Assembly (NCBI GenBank): GCA_028293005.1
Contig: JAQGLH010000054.1
Span: 1-8,552 of the forward strand
Direction: 5' to 3'
From: Alphaproteobacteria bacterium
Lineage (GTDB): Bacteria; Pseudomonadota; Alphaproteobacteria; Sphingomonadales; Sphingomonadaceae
Length of the DNA stretch: 8,552 bases
Position 1 is the first letter of the stretch. Each line of letters begins with the position of its first letter. Positions 6,070-8,552 of this stretch are shown here, one piece after another. The position numbers and the translations under genes were made by a program. The notes under the pieces are model-generated. The model made no database searches. It was given only the letters and a program-made list of their open reading frames with translations, and was not told the DNA's origin.

Positions 6070-6867
6070 ATGGCAGACACGAGCTCCCTCCCCAGCCTGT
6101 TCATTCCGCACGGCGGCGGACCCTGCTTCTTCATGGACGATCCGGCCGGACGCTGGACGAGCATGGAGGCGTTCCTGCGCGGCCTGCCCGAAAGCGTTGC
6201 TGAAAAGCCCAAGGCGATCCTCGTCGTCTCGGGCCATTGGGAGACGCCGGGCTTCGCGTTTACGGGTGCCGAGCGGCCGAGCCTGATCTACGATTATTAC
6301 AATTTCCCGCCGCACACCTACGAGCTTCGCTACGACGTCCCGGGCTCTCCCGAGCTCGCGACACGGGCGGCGACCCTGCTCAAGGAGGCGGGGCTGCCCG
6401 CCTCGGTCGATCCCGAGCGCGGCCTGGACCATGGCGTGTTCGTGCCGCTCAAGGTCGCCTTTCCCGATGCCGACGTCCCGATCGTCGAAATGTCGGTGGA
6501 GCAGAGCCTCGATCCGGCACTCCACGTGGCCGCCGGCCGCGCGCTGGCGCCGCTGCGCGACGAGGGCGTGCTCATCCTCGGCTCGGGAATGAGCTTCCAC
6601 AATATGCGCGGCTTCAACGACAGCCGCTTCACGGCGCCGTCCGACGTGTTCGACGCGTGGCTCAAAGACGCAGCGGAGGCGGATGCCGGCGCGCGCACCG
6701 AGGCGCTGCTGCGCTGGGCCGATGCGCCGGCCGCCCGGGTCGCGCACCCTCGCGAGGAGCATCTCCTCCCGCTGATGGTCGCCGCCGGAGCGTCCGAAGG
6801 GCCGGGCAAGCGCGTGTTTTCCGACCATGTGATGGAAACTGCCATCTCCGGCTTCCGCTTCTCGTGA
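6070..6867 (+). CDS. DODA-type class III extradiol ring-cleavage dioxygenase (LigB/YgiD family), 265 aa
   Basis: ATG 6070 is chosen because AGAGGA lies just upstream and the family N-terminus begins here (SLFIPHGGGP). The frame extends to 5944 but reads as Arg-rich filler. Conserved histidines fit the family metal site and catalytic positions: H14 in PHGGGP, H56 in VSGHWE, H121 in LDHG, H177 in GSGMSFHN and H231 in REEHLLPL. The length of 265 aa is normal for the family. By family knowledge these are non-haem Fe or Zn enzymes opening catechol-type rings, with 4,5-DOPA extradiol dioxygenase (YgiD) the best-known bacterial member. The natural substrate here is unknown, and no aromatic degradation cluster surrounds it. 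It looks like a single gene, divergent from tRNA-Ser. Confidence 0.9.
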   Translation: MADTSSLPSLFIPHGGGPCFFMDDPAGRWTSMEAFLRGLPESVAEKPKAILVVSGHWETPGFAFTGAERPSLIYDYYNFPPHTYELRYDVPGSPELATRAATLLKEAGLPASVDPERGLDHGVFVPLKVAFPDADVPIVEMSVEQSLDPALHVAAGRALAPLRDEGVLILGSGMSFHNMRGFNDSRFTAPSDVFDAWLKDAAEADAGARTEALLRWADAPAARVAHPREEHLLPLMVAAGASEGPGKRVFSDHVMETAISGFRFS

Positions 6868-6921
6868 GGCGGCACGTCCCGAGGTGGCGGGGCCGCATCG
6901 ACTCTTCCGCCGATTGCACAG

Positions 6922-6949
6922 ACGGGCGCTCAGCCACGGGCCCGTTCTT
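6922..6949 (+). terminator. Possible terminator after the dioxygenase gene
   Basis: ACGGGC (6922-6927) pairs with GCCCGT (6940-6945) over a 12-base loop, followed by TCTT. The stem is GC-rich but the T-tract is poor. Its end overlaps the -35 region of the predicted hspQ promoter. Confidence 0.35.
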
Positions 6950-6976
6950 GCCTCTCGTGCATTGTCTCCTACATAG
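6947..6976 (+). promoter_or_regulatory. Predicted hspQ promoter, implying a leaderless transcript
   Basis: CTTGC (6947-6951), 18 bases, TACATAG (6970-6976), the same boxes and spacing as before the dioxygenase gene. With a usual start 6-7 bases after the -10, transcription begins about 6981-6983, within a few bases of the hspQ ATG at 6985. No Shine-Dalgarno sequence is present, which agrees with leaderless translation. Confidence 0.45.
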
Positions 6977-6984
6977 AGAATAAG

Positions 6985-7374
6985 ATGCCGAGACATGATC
7001 CCATCCCTGCGAACAGCGCCGCGATCACCGCACCGCCCATCGCCCCTCCGATCGCTCACGCCAGCTTCGCGATCGGCCAGATCGTGCGCCACCGCGTGTT
7101 CGATTTCCGAGGCGTGATCTTCGACGTCGATCCGGTCTTCGCGAACAGCGAGGAATGGTATCAGTCGATCCCCGAGGAGGTTCGGCCGCGCAAGGACCAG
7201 CCCTTTTACCATCTGCTCGCGGAAAACGGCGACGGCAGCTACGTCGCGTACGTCAGCCAGCAGAATCTGGTGCCCGACGACAACCAGGACCCGGTCGACC
7301 ACCCGGCGATCGCCGGCATCTTCGATGCTTATTCGAATGGGCGCTACAATTTGCGCCGTGAGCACAAACACTAA
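6985..7374 (+). CDS. hspQ: Heat shock protein HspQ (YccV-like, hemimethylated DNA-binding domain), 129 aa
   Basis: Residues 27-108 carry the HspQ/YccV domain: FAIGQIVRHRVFDFRGVIFD, then DPVF, EEWY, RPRKDQPFYHLLAEN and YVAYVSQQNL. In E. coli HspQ promotes turnover of mutant DnaA and acts as an adaptor or specificity enhancer for the Lon protease. The same role is plausible here but not shown. The N-terminal 25 residues are a Pro/Ala-rich extension beyond the usual start of the domain. No other ATG lies before the domain, so the start at 6985 is the only ATG choice. It has no ribosome binding site and may be leaderless. Confidence 0.92.
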   Translation: MPRHDPIPANSAAITAPPIAPPIAHASFAIGQIVRHRVFDFRGVIFDVDPVFANSEEWYQSIPEEVRPRKDQPFYHLLAENGDGSYVAYVSQQNLVPDDNQDPVDHPAIAGIFDAYSNGRYNLRREHKH

Positions 7375-7394
7375 TAACAGGCGGGAGCGAAGGG

Positions 7395-7416
7395 GGCCGC
7401 GGTATCCCGGCCTTTT
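7395..7416 (+). terminator. Intrinsic terminator after hspQ
   Basis: GGCCG (7395-7399) and CGGCC (7408-7412) form a GC stem over an 8-base loop, followed directly by TTTT (7413-7416). It lies about 20 bases after the hspQ stop and would separate hspQ from rplU transcription. Confidence 0.6.
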
Positions 7417-7435
7417 CACGGCTCGCCGAGGGGCT

Positions 7436-7470
7436 TTGACATTGACAGGCCCGCCCTGCTCCAGTAGCAG
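7436..7470 (+). promoter_or_regulatory. Predicted rplU-rpmA promoter with doubled -35 hexamer
   Basis: TTGACA occurs twice back to back (7436-7441 and 7442-7447). The second copy is 17 bases from TAGCAG (7465-7470), a weak -10. Transcription would begin near 7477, giving a leader of about 80 bases before rplU. The perfect -35 and the position between the hspQ terminator and rplU support it, while the poor -10 limits confidence. Confidence 0.4.
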
Positions 7471-7558
7471 CCCCACTTCTCGCGCAGCCTTGGCCGCGCA
7501 GCCTCGTGCTGCAGCCTTTGCACTGCGTGGATCACTTTAGAAGGTTTCAGGCAAAGCC

Positions 7559-8161
7559 ATGTTCGCAGTCGTGCGCACGGGCGGCAAGCAGTATCGCGTT
7601 GCCGCCGGAGACAAGATCGTCATCGAAAAGATCGCGGGTGAAGCCGGCGACACCATCCAGCTGGGCGACGTCCTGCTTGCAGGGGAAGGCGCCGAGCTGC
7701 GCTCGACCGAAGGCCTCACCGTCGCGGCCGAGATCATCGCGCAGGCGAAGGCCGAGAAGGTCATCGTCTTCAAGAAGCGCCGGCGGCACAATTACCGCCG
7801 CAAGAACGGCCATCGCCAACAGCATACGATCCTGAGGATCGTCGCGATCGGCGACGAGCAGGCAAAGCCGACCCCGAAGAAAGCCAAGGCACCCAAGCCG
7901 GCGGACGACACGGCACCGGCTGAAACGCCCGCCGCCGAGACGCCCACGGAGACTGGGGCGGCGCTCGATCCGGCCGCGGCAGCAGCTCCGGCGGCAGCGG
8001 CCAAGCAGCCGCGCGCGACGAAATCGGACGCCGATGCGCCGGCCGACAGCGAGGCCCATGTCGAGGCTCCGCTCAAGGTCGAGGGTGCAGAGAGCGAGAT
8101 GACAGACACGCCCGCAGCTGCTAAGCGCCCGCGCAAGGCAGCCAAAAAAGTCGGCGAATAA
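7559..8161 (+). CDS. rplU: Ribosomal protein L21 with long C-terminal extension, 200 aa
   Basis: The N-terminus [20 protein letters not shown] and the segments [20 protein letters not shown] and TILRIVAIG are diagnostic of bacterial L21, a 23S rRNA-binding protein of the large subunit. The classical domain ends near residue 100. Residues 101-200 form an Ala/Pro/Glu/Lys-rich tail ([15 protein letters not shown] onward), probably disordered, ending in a basic [14 protein letters not shown] that could contact rRNA. This tail about doubles the protein relative to E. coli L21. The ribosome binding site is weak (AGGCAAAGCC before ATG 7559). It is in an operon with rpmA, the standard arrangement. 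Confidence 0.97.
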   Translation: MFAVVRTGGKQYRVAAGDKIVIEKIAGEAGDTIQLGDVLLAGEGAELRSTEGLTVAAEIIAQAKAEKVIVFKKRRRHNYRRKNGHRQQHTILRIVAIGDEQAKPTPKKAKAPKPADDTAPAETPAAETPTETGAALDPAAAAAPAAAAKQPRATKSDADAPADSEAHVEAPLKVEGAESEMTDTPAAAKRPRKAAKKVGE

Positions 8162-8187
8162 GACCAAAGATTACGACCAAAGATTAA
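8162..8187 (+). repeat. 13-bp tandem duplication between rplU and rpmA
   Basis: GACCAAAGATTA occurs at 8162-8173 and again at 8175-8186 (13-base period), directly after the rplU stop. Together they fill more than half of the 47-base gap. It is probably a slippage duplication. A role in spacing or translation of rpmA cannot be judged from sequence. Confidence 0.8.
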
Positions 8188-8208
8188 GATACGAAGGCGT
8201 AGGCGGAT

Positions 8209-8478
8209 ATGGCACATAAAAAAGCAGGCGGCTCCTCGCGCAACGGGCGCGACTCAGAGAGCAAGCGTCTTGGCGTGAAGAAGTTCGGCGGCGAAAACGT
8301 GCTCGCCGGCAACATCATCGTGCGTCAGCGCGGCACCAAATATTATCCCGGCGTGAATGTCGGCATCGGCAAGGATCACACTCTGTTCGCGCTCAGCGCG
8401 GGCCGAGTCGCATTCCGCGACGGCAAGCTCGGCCGCAAGTTCGTCTGTGTAGACATGCAAGCGGAAGCAGCGGAATAA
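8209..8478 (+). CDS. rpmA: Ribosomal protein L27, 89 aa
   Basis: [20 protein letters not shown] followed by [20 protein letters not shown] and [15 protein letters not shown] are characteristic of L27. Its flexible N-terminus reaches the peptidyl transferase centre of the 50S subunit. The protein begins directly with MAHKK, so it has no Firmicutes-type cleaved N-terminal extension. The length is normal. A TAGGCGG purine-rich site precedes ATG 8209. It is downstream of rplU in the same transcript. Confidence 0.98.
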   Translation: MAHKKAGGSSRNGRDSESKRLGVKKFGGENVLAGNIIVRQRGTKYYPGVNVGIGKDHTLFALSAGRVAFRDGKLGRKFVCVDMQAEAAE

Positions 8479-8492
8479 GGACGATCGATAAC

Positions 8493-8531
8493 GGGTCGTC
8501 CTGACAAGGGGCGGCCCAGGTTCAAAGAACC
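8493..8531 (+). other. Two hairpins downstream of rpmA
   Basis: GGGTCGTCC (8493-8501) can pair with GGGCGGCCC (8509-8517) through nine pairs including two G-U, with a TGACAAG loop. A second perfect 5-bp hairpin, GGTTC-AAA-GAACC, is at 8519-8531. Neither has a T-run, so readthrough to the next gene is likely. A purine-rich GGGAGAAGGG follows at the window edge and may be the ribosome binding site of a gene starting just outside. Confidence 0.35.
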
Positions 8532-8552
8532 GATTCGAGGGAGAAGGGCCAC

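Noticed and set aside
6040..7476. A 478-codon minus-strand open frame across the dioxygenase gene and hspQ
   Set aside because: It is antisense to two well-supported genes, is Arg/Gly/His-rich with no domain, and is the expected shadow of GC-rich codon third positions.
7547..8217. Minus-strand open frames opposite rplU
   Set aside because: Both are Arg/Gly- or Ala/Ser-rich mirror images of the low-complexity L21 tail.

Overview
The window looks like a chromosomal segment of a GC-rich alphaproteobacterium, most likely a sphingomonad. The reasons are the high G+C content, the L21/L27 pair with a long Ala/Pro-rich tail on L21, the alphaproteobacterial style of HspQ and the -35/-10 elements. This assignment comes from sequence style, not from a database comparison.

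Layout. (1) 1-1124 (+): the C-terminal part of a hybrid sensor histidine kinase, cut by the left edge. (2) 1367-2268 (-): a 100-aa protein of unknown function and a YflT-like general stress protein with a glycine-zipper membrane segment. (3) 2505-2741 (+): a 78-aa single-span membrane protein, divergent from the stress gene. (4) 2884-5724 (-): a decayed P4-type tyrosine integrase in two pieces. Between the pieces sits a three-gene cassette, transcribed leftwards as Lgt-like membrane protein, then a radical SAM enzyme of the tetraether lipid synthase (Tes/MJ0619)-like family, then a 75-aa two-span membrane protein. Reading frames overlap at both junctions. An imperfect 36-bp direct repeat (32/36 identical), coding for the same integrase motif, lies on each side of the cassette. 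(5) 5784-5873 (-): tRNA-Ser(CGA), whose 3' end faces the integrase debris, the usual arrangement for an integrated element. (6) 6070-8478 (+): core-type genes, namely a DODA-type extradiol dioxygenase, hspQ, rplU and rpmA.

Together this suggests a core chromosome on the right, a tRNA-Ser integration hotspot, and an accessory region on the left with stress and signalling genes and remnants of a mobile element. The most interesting content is the Lgt-like/radical SAM/small membrane protein cassette. The Lgt-like protein keeps the fold motifs but has lost residues that are catalytic in true Lgt, and the radical SAM protein has the cysteine-rich layout of enzymes that form C-C bonds between lipid chains. 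I infer a dedicated, uncharacterised membrane-lipid or lipid-anchor modification. A second useful observation is that hspQ and the dioxygenase gene share a promoter pattern with identical spacing. For hspQ it would place the transcript start almost at the ATG, giving a leaderless mRNA.
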